Origin: Dryomyza anilis
Lineage: Eukaryota > Arthropoda > Insecta > Diptera > Dryomyzidae
Assembly: GCA_951804985.1 (NCBI GenBank)
Contig: OX638132.1
Location: 16,845,529-16,909,528 of the forward strand
Direction of reading: 5' to 3'
DNA length: 64,000 nucleotides
Positions 35,936 through 46,950 of the stretch are shown here, one piece after another (within the stretch, counting starts at the first letter, position 1; the number at the start of each line of letters is the position of its first letter). A program made the translations under genes and the position numbers. Under the pieces are notes generated by a model. That model had not been told where the DNA came from and made no database searches. It saw only the letters and a program-made list of their open reading frames with translations.

Positions 35936-36699
35936 GTAGTGCGTATTGGTTTGATAAGATGTGTGCGTGTGTGGAAATAATTTTGCCATATAAAAATAGG
36001 CTAAAAAAATAAAAAAAAAGCAAATACAAAACATAACAACAGCAGCAAATAAAACATCAAATGCAATTGTTGTTGCTATTATGCACAATATTACAACAAC
36101 AACAATAGCAACAACTATTTTATATACTTTATACGCCTTAGTTACTAGGCAGCTACGCCGCAACAGCTACGCTGGCAGAACGCGCTTTACGCAGGATACG
36201 ACGCGCGGTGGACATTTTTTGATATTTTTGTATTAATCAATATTAGCATTAAATCGTACAGTAGTTGTTGTCATTTATATTGTTGTTGTTGTTATTGTTG
36301 TTGCTGTAATCCATTGCATTTATGTATTGGCTGAGGCCAATTGTTTGAATTGCTTTGCTATTGAGGTGGGCTACGCCTAGCAAAAATCCAAAAAAAAATA
36401 TAAATAAATAAAAAAAAAATCAAATTAAACATTAAGAACATTTTTAATATATTAAAAAAAAGGTAGTTAGTATTAAACGCATATTAAATCAATTGTTTGT
36501 GAATTTTTTTTAATTGTTTTAAACAGCATTTAGTGGTTTCGTTTTAATGTAATGTTGTCAATATTAAGGTTTTTATTTATTTTTAAAATAATACCAAAAA
36601 AAAGTAAAAGTCTCACATAGATACAAAATTGTGCATTTCCTAAATCAAAGATCAACCAATTTTGCCCATTTTTAATACCAGACAACGTAGATATACAGA
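35936..36699. other. Intronic stretch with AAC/GTT-rich patches
   Basis: CAACAACAACAATAGCAACA near 36092 and GTTGTTGTTGTTATTGTTGT near 36281. Apart from the small frame at 36153-36215 nothing is recognised. Confidence 0.35.
36153..36215 (-). other. Short GC-rich open frame in AT-rich intron
   Basis: ATG at 36215 to TAG at 36153, 20 codons, opening MSTARRIL and rich in Arg and Ala with GC-rich codons. Its composition is unlike the flanks. It has no recognised family and no clear splice donor; it could be chance, an upstream frame or a transferred scrap. Not asserted as a gene. Confidence 0.15.
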
Positions 36700-37043
36700 T
36701 AAAGGGTTTTTCAATAAGAGCGCTACAATAGTTTTTTCAAGGGTTTTTCAACAGAGACGCTACAAAAGTAGAGCGACAGGGACAGCAAACGTCGCCATAT
36801 TTCTTGCCGCTCTTTTGACATTTCTCTTCAGTAAGGTTTGCCATTTCATGATGGAAAGATATACGAGCCAACAACGAGTCGAAATTATTAAAATTTACTA
36901 TCGAAATTCGAATTCGTATATCTTTCCATCATGAAATGGCAAACCTTACTGAAGAGAAATGTCAAAAGAGCGGCAAGAAATATGGCATCGTTTGCTGTCC
37001 CTGTCGCTCTACTTTTGTAGCGTCCCTGTTGAAAAACCCTTTA
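36700..37043. mobile_element. Palindromic (foldback) derivative of a Tc1/mariner-type transposon
   Basis: Two ~124-bp arms (36740-36863 and 36917-37039) are nearly perfect reverse complements: GACGCTACAAAAGTAGAG...GGTTTGCCATTTCATGATGG and its inverse. The ends are TAAAGGGTTTTTCAA and TTGAAAAACCCTTTA. The 53-bp loop plus arm encodes the first ~23 residues of a transposase (MERYTSQQRVEIIKIYYR from the second ATG, 36851). The left TIR is partly duplicated (36700-36740). It is the 5' end of the same family as 38076-38999, turned back on itself. It cannot encode a complete protein. Confidence 0.8.
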
Positions 37044-37916
37044 GATATTCAATGTTCTTAGTTTCAATAAAATAATTTTTCTTATTTTTGCGTAATAGTG
37101 TTTTCCACAAGCAGACAGACAGATTTTGCTAAATCAATACAATAAGTAATGCTGATAAATAATACCCGCTTCGTCTAACTTTGTATTAGACAAACGATAG
37201 ATCAAAGTGTAGGGTATTCATTTATATATGCTCTACATTTCTAACTGTTTGATAACATTATTTCAAAAGAAACCACAACTAAATAGTTAACAAAATTTTA
37301 TCAAATTCCATAATTTTGAATTTTTAATATTGTTTGTTTTAATTCGAACTTTAATTGAAAAACAAGGGTCAAGATTTACAGCAAGACTTTCATAAAAATT
37401 ATGTTTATAGGGTCTATTAAAATCAAATCAGTAACCAAAACGAAACGAGAGAAAAAACCGAATCCGTTGTAAGTTTCAGTCTTTGTTTTTAAAGGCTTTT
37501 TAACTTTTTCACTTTTAACTGGCGATGACAAAAAAGTTTTACAAATATTTCCGTTTGCAATTTGTAAATTAAAGTAAAATGAAGTTGGCCAGTGGCAAAA
37601 TACGATACAATGATATTAAAATAATATGTCAAAGTTTATTTTGCGTCATGGAAAATTTTGCTTTCGTTAAAAATGATGTAAAAAAATAATATCTGAGCAT
37701 AGCGGTTACATGTGTTTACAAATAGCTCAGATACTCAGTACTAAGATAGATTGGTAAATTCATGGGTTCAGAATGTTGAAAATTTTGTATGAAAAATTTG
37801 TTTTTTATATTTCAATATTTTTTTTTGTTATTTTTATAAAGATTAGGTTTTTCCAGTAATTCATGGACATTACAAAAAGGTACAAATATATGCAAATATT
37901 TCCAATTTAAATCAGG
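37044..37916. other. Intronic stretch, nothing recognised
   Basis: No gene or bounded element seen. Confidence 0.4.
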
Positions 37917-38030
37917 GCTCGGGTGGAACCGGAACTGGAACCGGACCGGAACCGTTTCATTTTTATAGAACCGGAACTGGAATCGTTATTTTAATTTTTT
38001 TTAACCGGAACTGGAACAGTTTTGCCCTAT
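37917..38030. repeat. GGAACCGGAACTGG array, second location
   Basis: CGGGTGGAACCGGAACTGGA and related words, as in 7520-8125 and 39917-40095. Confidence 0.5.
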
Positions 38031-38075
38031 ACTCAATTTAATGCAGTGACAGATAAAATGTCAACATTTAATATA

Positions 38076-38999
38076 TAAAGGGGTTTTCAACAGGGACGCT
38101 ACAAAAGTAGAGTGACAGCGACAGCAAACGACGCCATATTCCTTGCCGCTCTTTTGACATTTCTCTTCAGTAAGGTTTGCCATTTCATGCCACTGAAGAC
38201 GCTTGACCACCAGAACCGTCGTATGTTCGTGAATTGGGCTGAGCAACAACTTGAAAATGATTCTGATTTTCATCAAAAAATCATCTTCAGCGATGAGGCT
38301 CATTTCTGGCTGAATGGCTTCGTCAATAAACAAAATATGCGATATTGGTCAGACAGCAATCCACACGTACTTCATGAGTCATCATTGCATCCCGAAAAAA
38401 TAACGGTTTGCTGCGGTTTATGGGCCGGCAGCGTCATTTGGCCGTACTTCTTCCGTGATGATCAAGACCGGCACATTACTGTGAATGGGAATCGCTACCG
38501 TTCAATGATAACCGAATATTTTTGTCCCCAACTTGATGATATGGACTTGGAGGACATGTGGTTCCAACAGGACGGCGCCACAAGCCACACAGCGAATGCC
38601 ACAATCAATTTATTGGAAACCAAGTTTGGAGAACGTGTTATCTCACGAAATGGTCCAGTCGATTGGCCGCCTCGGTCGTGCGATTTGACGCCGTTAGACT
38701 ATTTCCTGTGGGGCTACGTCAAGTCTATGATCTATGCCAACGATTGATGAACTTCGTACGAACATCGAACGTGAAATTGCAGCAGTATCGGCCGATTTAT
38801 GCTTGAAAACCGTCGAAAATTGGGTTCAGCGTCTGGACTTCTGCAAGCGTGCCCGTGGTGGCCATGCAAAAGAAATCGAGTTCCACACATAATGGCATCG
38901 AACGTAATTTTACAGGAATAAAGAATTTAATTGATATCCGAAACCGTTTTTGTTTTATTTAAAAAAAACTTTTGTAGAGCTACAAAAAAAAACCCTTTA
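38076..38999 (+). mobile_element. Internally deleted Tc1/mariner-type DNA transposon
   Basis: Bounded by TAAAGGGGTTTTCAACAGGG and AACCCTTTA, with TA at each edge. The 5' end (to CATTTCATG, 38189) is the same as the arms of the 36700-37043 element. It jumps directly into the catalytic half of the transposase, so the transposase N-terminus (helix-turn-helix region) is missing. Confidence 0.8.
38190..38892 (+). pseudogene. Tc1/mariner-type DDE transposase, N-terminally deleted and frameshifted
   Basis: The translated block has the catalytic signatures of the IS630-Tc1-mariner superfamily: IIFSDEAHFWLNG (first Asp), WFQQDGATSHTA (second Asp) and WPPRSCDLTPLDYFLWG (third Asp), with 36 residues between the second and third Asp as I count them. 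The frame stops at 38745-38747 just after SMIYAND. A second frame, starting near IDELRTNIE and ending at TAA 38890-38892 with CKRARGGHAKE, is clearly the original C-terminus, so a small deletion has shifted the frame. The ~100+ residue DNA-binding N-terminus is absent. A dead copy. Confidence 0.85.
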
Positions 39000-39916
39000 T
39001 TATTTTAAACATTTCAGATATGTCTAATTCTTTGAAACTGCACCATTTCAATCCATGCAAAGTGGCTATATAAATGAATTCTCATTATCAAAATTCAATT
39101 CATATTTTTCCCATATTTCGATGGTAATTTGTACGAATCCCTTCACCGAGGCTTATTTCGTGAGAATACTAGAAAAACCAATCCATACGAAATTTCAGCT
39201 CTATCTCTTAAAAAAATTTCCGTTACATTCACCCTAGTGCATAAAGTACTAAATAATTTTATTTTCTTTAAGGATGCATCTTTCTGAAATGTCCAAAGTC
39301 GTAGTAAAAATAACGAAGATATTGTTGGCTAACCGGTGATGCCTTTTTGGGATTAATGAAAAAAATGTCATTGAAAAATTTTGGCAGGTAATTTCAATTT
39401 TTTTTATTTTCAAATTTTTTCAAAATTCAAAAAAGTCAGCAAGATGATTGCTTTAGCCTCTTTGAAGAGCCTTGTATTTTTTAAATCCACCGTTCCATTA
39501 CCGACATATTTGAAACCACGTTTTAGGAAATTGCATTCAATGCGTTACTTTTAAATCCAAGAAAATCATCAAAGAGATATTTAGGCTTTCAGTAAAACTT
39601 AATTTTTTTTAAATTGATCGGTATATATAAGTCTGACGTAAGGTATTCAAAATTTGTATATTTGTTCCTAAGTATCCACAACCAAAACATCATAACAATT
39701 TTCTGAGGAAATATATCAAATATTCCTAAATGAGAAAAAGTGGGATAACTCACAATGGAAAAGGTAATCATTTACATCGATAGTAACTTTGTTTTTACTC
39801 GGATCTGTATACTCCACATTAATATACTTTACTCCACTTTATATATAAATTTCATTATTTTTTTTACATAAAAATAAAAAATAGTTATTATTTATATTGA
39901 ATTTTTGGGCTTGTTT
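39000..39916. other. Intronic stretch, nothing recognised
   Basis: No gene or bounded element seen. Confidence 0.4.
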
Positions 39917-40095
39917 GTGGAACCGGAACTGTAACTGGAACTAATACGGGGAACCGGAATAGTTACTTTTTTTTCTATAGAACCGGAACTAAAACCGAAA
40001 TAAAAAATAATTTAAGAACCGGCCCCATACTGAAACCTTTTTTTTTATTTTTTTATGGAACCGGAACTGGAACCGCAGAGAATAGAATTTCGATT
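39917..40095. repeat. GGAACCGGAACTG array, third location
   Basis: GTGGAACCGGAACTGTAACTG, GAACCGGAACTAAAACCG and ATGGAACCGGAACTGGAACC in succession. Confidence 0.5.
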
Positions 40096-40319
40096 CCTAA
40101 CCCTGATCTGATGATGAGTTATACCAAATAAAAGGGAATTCAACATTGAGTTATTATTAATCACAATTTTTTGAAAATGGTTTACTGGTTAAAGAGAATT
40201 TGATAGGAGAATTCGAAAAAAAAATAATGTCTCTTTTAACCAAAATATATATCAAAGTTGCTTTAAAAAAATTGATAAAAATCAAAAAAAGTGAGAATGA
40301 ACTGTTTACTATTTTACTT

Positions 40320-40960
40320 TTGTTTAAGGTTTTAAAGCACCTATCGATTGGCATCATTATAATGATGACAATAGATAGGTGCTACAAAAAGAAACAATGA
40401 ATGCCTATACTCCCCTATTTTATCTTGTACCAATTTTATCTTGTCCAAATAGCAAAATTCGAAAAATTGAAAATTTTCGCATTTCGAAAGGGCGAATCTT
40501 TTCCTATTTTTGCCATAACTTTTTATTGATACAAGATAAAATAGTACTGTAAAGTCATTAATTGTCAATTTTTAAAGCACCTATCGGTTGGCATCGTTAT
40601 TTAAAAATAAATTTTTGATTCTGTTATTTGCAAGATATGTAAATAATGATGCCCATCGATAGGTGCTTTAAAAAGAAACAATTCATGTCTTCGTACCACT
40701 ATTTTATCTTGTATCAGTAAAAAGTTATGGCAAAAAAACGAAAAAATACGCCCTTTTTCATGACAAAATTTTCAATTTCTCAAATTCGCCCTTTTGGTTT
40801 TGTCTTTTGTGGCATGAAATATACAACAAAACTACACGCAAGTATACTAAAAACTACCTTTAAAAATGTAAAAAAAACGCAAATATCAAAAATTACACAT
40901 TCGCCCCTTTGGCATAACAGTGACGATATCAAAGATACATTTTATCTTAAGATCAACGTT
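40320..40960. repeat. Hairpins with AAAGCACCTATCG stems and associated repeat
   Basis: AAAGCACCTATCGATTGGCA (about 40334) faces ATAGATAGGTGCTA (about 40370). AAAGCACCTATCGGTTGGCA (about 40575) faces GATGCCCATCGATAGGTGCT (about 40649). Between and beyond are paired ATTTTATCTTGTA(C/T)CA and ACAAGATAAAATAGT words. A related piece is at 28830-29025. Confidence 0.55.
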
Positions 40961-41289
40961 TTGTAGTATAATAGGAAATAAGCATATTTCAAAATTAGGT
41001 GCATTTGCAGCAATGTATCTATTATACTTTGGAGCTGTCGGAGATTTAGCTATGGACAGATTGAACGAAACAAGGTGTACTGCAGAGAGTGGCACCATTG
41101 AGCCCATAGCACAGGGAAGCACCTCACGGCTGATATGCCTCACATATCAGCAAAAGAAGGGTAAAAGAAGATTAAAGGGTGTGAGATAAAAAGTAGGCAC
41201 AGTATAGCGGTTGCCGGAAAGACTGCCTGTCCGCCAACCAGCCTAAAAGGATGCCATACAGAAATCGCATAAAAAGACGAAGACATCAA
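40961..41289. other. Intronic stretch, nothing recognised
   Basis: Mixed composition (AAGGTGTACTGCAGAGAGTG, CCTGTCCGCCAACCAGCC). No motif recognised; overlapping open frames on both strands cancel each other. Confidence 0.3.
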
Positions 41290-42660
41290 ATGAATAGAGT
41301 TGTGTTCTATATGTCTTTTTTGTTATTGTTGTTGCTGCTGCTGGCTTTTATTTGGTGAACAAAAAAGCGTTAAATTGAAGCATACTTCTAGGCGGGTTAA
41401 AATGCACACACACACACATGAACACGAACACAAACACACTCACGTACGCACACAGATGGATGGACATGTGCAGGACATGCCTGGCTGCCTGACTGAACTG
41501 GACTGGTCTGGGCACCTGGCCCCCGATGCTGTGCATGGCGGTGCAGCGTCGTTAGTAGACCGCAAATTGTGGGCTGAGTGGGTGTGGCATGCGCTCGTAT
41601 GCGTGCATCGTAAATTTTATTTCACAAAACTTGGCTACTTTTTTGACGTTTTTATTTTTTATGTTGCTTGATTTTTTTTTTTTTATTATTTTGTTATTGG
41701 CACAGCGCAGAGTGTGAATGCGTGAGCGGCGTGGACGAGGGCGGCGGGTGCCTAAAAGCCTAGTGTGGCAAATGCAACATTTTGAAGGACGATCGGCAGG
41801 GTTGTTGCGAGGGCGGCTGCAGCGCTGAGCCGGGTGCTGTTGCGGTTGCTGTTCCTGGTACTGACTGGCGCTGCATAGTCCAGCTCAACTTTTGCATATT
41901 TTTCGTTTTCTAAATGCGAGGGCGGAGGAACTTTAATTGCGCTCCAGTGCTTACAAAGCAAATTGCCGCGCTGAGCGAATGCAGCTGCAGGCAGCCAATA
42001 GTTGCTGCGCTGCGCTGTGACGTTGCTGCCAACAACGAAGGCGTTTAAATTAATTTTTGAAATTTTTGCACTCTTCTTCAAAGGCAGAAAATCACAAAAC
42101 TTCCAATGAGTTTTCGCACGCATATCGCATCGCACATGAAGCTCGTTTCAATTACTCAATAACCGTTAAGCCTCAACGTTGCTGACCGTCGGCCATCTGT
42201 TGTTGGCCAATGCCGCAAATTAATGTGGGAACAAAAAACTCAAAAATAAAAAAAATATAAAATAAATAATAAGCAATAACCAAACAAACGCTTGTAAACC
42301 CTTTGTTAAATCTCTTAAATCGCCCCCGTAACCATAAACCTCGATAATATCATCGCAACTCAATTGAAAAATATGCGTGTGTGTGGTCAGTCGATTTATT
42401 GGCCAAATCCCATTGCCCCCCATCAGGCATATTGCTCGTCAGTGGCTCGGCAAATTCCCACGCATTATTAATATTGTTGCTGGCAGCACCTGTAACATAC
42501 TTTGCTGCCTTAAAATGCAGCCGACTCGTTGAAGACCTTTCAGCAACGTCCTCGACCTACACTCGACGAAATACACACACACACGCACGGACGCAAGCTC
42601 GCTCGCACTCACGCACGCAGCCAAATGAACAGACCACAGACCAAAGTGCCTACCATACTC
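41290..42660. promoter_or_regulatory. GC-richer block with CA repeats: candidate enhancer region
   Basis: CACACACACACATGAACACG (41406), GCGCTGCGCTGTGACGTTGC (42007-42026) and ACACACACACACGCACGGAC (42573) lie in the large rn intron. No exon is recognised; the frames show no family motif. Called only on composition. Confidence 0.2.
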
Positions 42661-43764
42661 AGAGGAGCCTTGCAGGCATTAAATGTTACCTGAGTCTTCA
42701 GGGCTATCAGATTACCATAAAAGTCAGTTGTTTTGGTGCTGCAGTTGTTATTTTAATATTTACTTTATAAGTAAAATATTCTTTAATATTTGGATTTATT
42801 GTTTTTAACTGGAAAGTTATCTTAACGATATCATTAAAAGGCCCAAGTTATCGTTTTCGATAAATCAACACAACACGAATTATCCTATGGTCTTCTCATA
42901 ATTCAATTATATAGAATTCGCTGTTTTAATTTAGTATACTCAGTTATTTTCCACTAGACATCTGCATAAAGGTATTTAAAGATCCCTCTGCCAAATATGC
43001 ACTACTGCACTCTACAGTGTTGAGTACATTTTGCAATGACAGTCGACAGTATTATAGTGAAGTCTCTCGGCCGACTTCACTGCACTGCTGTATTTGCTTC
43101 ATTGGTGTCAAGTGGTGTTAATAATTATTTTTTTCAAGAAATTCAATTTTTTTGAAAAACAAAACCAGATGACACTACTTGCGCTGAAACAAGTACAGTG
43201 AGTGCAGTGAATACGCGCAACGAGTAAGAAGACGAACATTAAAAACAACAAGAAATATGCCGGTCGACGTTCTCCGACAGTAATGTTGTTGTCGGTATTT
43301 ATGTGTTTATAAAAAATACAAGAAACATTATTTAAAAAAAAATGTGTACGACAAAAATAACGCATTAGTCTAAAAGCAATATATCCAACAAACATATTCT
43401 TTTTCAAAAATATAAATAGTAAATAAAATGTTATTCGATATATAAAAACTTAATATAAAATATTATATAGTTTTCTTATACTGTTTGAATTTTTCTTTAT
43501 TTTAATATTAATGAAAATTCCTCAAAGGTAAGAATGATAAAAAAATGTAAAATTCACCGAGTACTCAGTGTAAAAATTCATTGCAGTGAATTTTTATTGC
43601 ACATCATTATTGATATCTTCACTACAACTACGTCTTGAATGTGTTTTGTTTTGACAGTACTTGTGCTTTGTTGTGAGCAACACATTTATTTGATTTTCAA
43701 GCAAAGAGTCGGCGACAGTAAAGGTTTTGAAATAAAATTAATGTTTGAAAATTTGAAAAATATA
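42661..43764. other. Intronic stretch with GTGCAGTGAA-like worn repeat
   Basis: CACTGCACTGCTGTAT (43079), AGTGAGTGCAGTGAATACG (43198) and CATTGCAGTGAATTTTTATT (43580) suggest an old element. Bounds are unclear. Confidence 0.3.
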
Positions 43765-44530
43765 CATTCGATGTTTAATGTAATAGAAACTACAACTCGC
43801 ATGGCTTTGACTTATATGGATATTTTAACTGTTTTGATGTGCTTAATATTTTTACCAAAGGCATAATAATACATTTATTAGTTCTTCATATAAATTTGGC
43901 TTATTAACTGCACAGATTTTTAGAAAATCCTTCATATTGATGGTCTATAGAAGAGATTGAAAATTAAAATGTACTACAGAAGCGATCCGTAGGTTTTCAG
44001 TCAAGAAATCCATATCTAATACCGTTTACCAGAAATGTTACTATGAAAATTAAGGATTTATCAGATATTTGGGGGTCATTATCTCGAAATACTGACGTGA
44101 TAGAATATAATTTTATAGTAAGAAACATTTTTTGACACATTCAAGATATAAAAAATAAAGCCAAATCCTTGGTACCGCAAATGATCATTTGATTTTCAGC
44201 TACGAAAAACTTAAGTATTTTGCAGTTTCATATAAAATAAAAAAATACTTTGCAGTGCTCGGTATTAGAGAAACTATAGCTCGTACGGCTTTGACATATT
44301 TGGCTACTTTTTATGTTTTTTTATGCTGTATATTTTTTCCGTGGACAATATGATACATTTGTAACTCTTTAATATGAAATAAGTTGATTATGTAGATTGA
44401 TCTTTGAAAATCATTAATATTGGTATTAAAAAAACGAGATAGAAATTTAATATGTACTACAGAGGTGAAGCCTTGGATAGTGTCTACATTTAGTTCTTAG
44501 ACAATAAATCCATAACTACTACAGTTTTCT
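43765..44530 (+). repeat. Ancient ~480-bp tandem duplication
   Basis: Two diverged units share, in order, AGAAACTA.A.CTCG, GGCTTTGAC.TAT, TTTT..TG...TAATATTTTT, GATACATTT, TCTT.ATAT.AA, TATGTACTACAGA and CCATA.CTA starting near 43785 and 44265. No protein frame spans them. Confidence 0.5.
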
Positions 44531-44748
44531 CAATAAACCACCGGATGTATTGCGGTCACTTTAGAATAATTATTGTCATATATCTCGTAAACCTGATGTG
44601 ATGAGCATATATTTGTTGGGTGAAATTTCGTCAAGTTACTCAAGGATTCTAAAAAAATTGTGAAAACTCCGTCAGTAAATGTAGTGTGGCAGTAAATTTA
44701 AAATGATCGTCAGAAGGTTTGTAGGGAAATTATTCTGTATTCACCACA

Positions 44749-45076
44749 CATATATATAATAATCGTGGTAATTACAGCAACCGACATTAATTGCATTCAT
44801 TAATCAATCCTGCAATGAAATTAACTAATTTAAGAAAAACATTTGCTATTCTTCGTTAATTCAGCAATTTCCGTTTGCTAATATCAGTCGGTGCAATTAT
44901 TTGCGCGTAAATTATTTGCTGCATTGACGTATAAATATTCATATTAGCAAACTAATTTGCTGAATTAATGAAGAATAACAAATGGTTTCATTAAATAAGT
45001 GAAGTTCATTTTTGGATTGAGTAATTAATACAATTAATATCGGTTGCTATATTTACGTTGATTATTTTTTTCTGTG
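44749..45076. mobile_element. ~330-bp MITE with terminal inverted repeats
   Basis: CCACACATATATATAATAATCG and TACAGCAACCGACATTAATT at the left face AATTAATATCGGTTGCTATA and TTGATTATTTTTTTCTGTGG at the right. The core words match 9268-9560. Confidence 0.6.
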
Positions 45077-45589
45077 GAGTTTACTATGTTTCTCAAATAA
45101 TTTCTTTTTTTAAATACTATTACTCCTAATAGATAATTTCTAATCTACTAATTGGTTCTCGTAAATATTAATACATTTTTTATTTTGTATTTGTTTCAAG
45201 TGTTTGTTTGAATAATTTTATTTAAAACTTTTTAAATTCTTTGAAAAAATACTTTAAAAAATAAATCAAATATATATTTCATTATTTTGTAGCGAAATGG
45301 CGCATTCTGTGTTTCTGATGTCGGAGGATCAAATGTAGCTGAGTTCCTAACATAAGTTTGTTTCTCAACGTTTAAATGGATTTTCCACTATCAAACTATT
45401 CGAGAAGTTATAATCAGTATAAGTAATCGAAAATGTTGGTATCATTCGGAGACAATATACCTCATAAGTGTTAGGGTACCCGAACCACTTAATAATACAA
45501 TACGTGCCATTTCACATATAATAGGCCTTAATAATAAAAAATACTAGTCCTGGATTAAACTTCCTTAGGATCTTTTTTTTTGCACTTAC
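45077..45589. other. Intron 5' end after the rn 45590 donor
   Basis: AT-rich; includes the donor GTAAGTGC at 45589-45582. No other feature. Confidence 0.4.
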
Positions 45590-45954
45590 CTGCGGACACA
45601 TTTTACACTGATATTTTCGGCCACCACCAACTCCACCGCCGCCTAGACCACCGCCTATTTTGGTTGCATTTATCGGCTGCGGCACAACCAGTAACGACGC
45701 CGAAGACACCGCCGAACTGTGATGCGTCACATGATGACTGCCTGGATGATGTGCACCACCAATACCGCCGACGCCAGTGCCCAGAACACCACCGCCACCG
45801 CCTCCGATGACGCCACCACCACCTGCTGGTGAATTACTGTTAGATGAGACAACAGCACGTATTTGATGGGCACTCGGCCCATAAATGGCGGCCATTTGAT
45901 TACCTTGTGGTGTAGCTGCATGATGATCCAAGCGGTTGTCATCCAGAAAGTGGC
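45590..45954 (-). CDS. rn: rotund (rn) exon with Gly-rich region and first half of zinc finger 1
   Basis: Minus-strand exon of 365 bp with acceptor GCTTTTTTAG|GCC and donor CCGCAG|GTAAGTGC. It starts with the last two bases of a split Gly codon and ends in phase 0. The ~121 residues open with HFLDDNRL and run through an alanine/serine/histidine stretch and long glycine runs (probably unstructured, possibly an activation or interaction region). They end in KYQCKMCPQ, the C-x2-C half of a C2H2 finger. Joined to the 4476 exon this gives C-x2-C-x12-H-x3-H, a perfect finger spacing, so the pairing across a 41-kb intron is secure. Reading past the donor gives only a short Lys-rich tail and a stop. 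Confidence 0.88.
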
Positions 45955-46440
45955 CTAAAAAAGCAGCACCAGAGAAAGAAAAATAAGAAAATCAAAACTA
46001 ATGATGAGAAAAAAAAACATCGATCGAGCAATCGAACGAACGAACGACTGATTGCTTCATAAATCAAAACTGTAATGGAAACTGTGTCGCGGTGGCTCTA
46101 ATAACTCTGCGCCAGTGGCGCCATCTGCTGTCCAAAGATGGTCAGTCACACAAGCGCGGTCATTGCGAAGTGCCAACGGAAGGCGTCGTCTTGGTATGCG
46201 ATGCAGTTATGTCGCAATGACGCAGAAATCAATGAAATTCTTTGAATGCAGTGCGACGTCTATCGATGAGTTTAAATGTCTTTTTCCATCGGTAGGTCTT
46301 TCAGTCTGTCGTCTTCTCCATCTCTGTCATGGTTGCGACATCAGAGTGAGCCATTAAGACATCATACTTAAGTCTGAAGCAGTTGCAATGCCACTGCGTT
46401 TGCGTTGATTAATGGCGCTACTCTTGTCTTGAAGTCCAGG
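45955..46440. other. rn intron adjoining the 45954 acceptor
   Basis: Contains ATCGAACGAACGAACGACTG (46031-46050) and moderately GC-rich sequence. No exon or element is recognised. Confidence 0.3.
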
Positions 46441-46950
46441 GAAAATACGAGATGGGATTTCGCGATCAATTAAATGTCTTTGAATGGTTTAAACTTGTGA
46501 GAAATAATCTCAAGATACGATAGAAGGCAGAGCGCTTATCGAGCTGTAAATCAACAGATTTTCGGCATGTTTAGGGATTGACGGAGACACACGGAGATTG
46601 TTTCGAAACATGAAAATATGACATGGGTTTACGCGATCAATTAAATATCTTTTAATGATGTAAAGTTGTGAGAAACGATTGAAATAATCTTCAGATATGA
46701 TAGATGGCAGAGCAGCTTTTTAAAGCTGAAAATCAACAGATTTTCGGTATGTTTAGGGTAGAGAAAGACGGAGTTTGTATCAAAACATGAGAATACGACA
46801 TGGGTTTTCGAGATCAATGAAATGTATTTGAATGATTTCAAATTGTCAGAAATGATTGAAATAATCTTCTGATATGATAGACAGCAGGATATCAACAGAT
46901 TTTCGGAAGGTGAAGGGTAGTCAAAGATTTAGTTTTTATCAAAACATGTC
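46441..46950 (+). repeat. Three-unit tandem repeat, ~175 bp per unit
   Basis: Each unit starts GAAAATA(C/T)GA.ATGGG.TTT, then CGATCAAT.AAATGTCTTTGAAT, AATAATCT.C.GATA.GATAG, and ends ATCAACAGATTTTCGG.ATGTTTAGGG (units near 46441, 46612 and 46790). Satellite-like length. Confidence 0.75.

Noticed and set aside
38061..38333. Minus-strand frame over the transposon
   Set aside because: Antisense of the transposon terminus and transposase; the sense frame has the DDE motifs.
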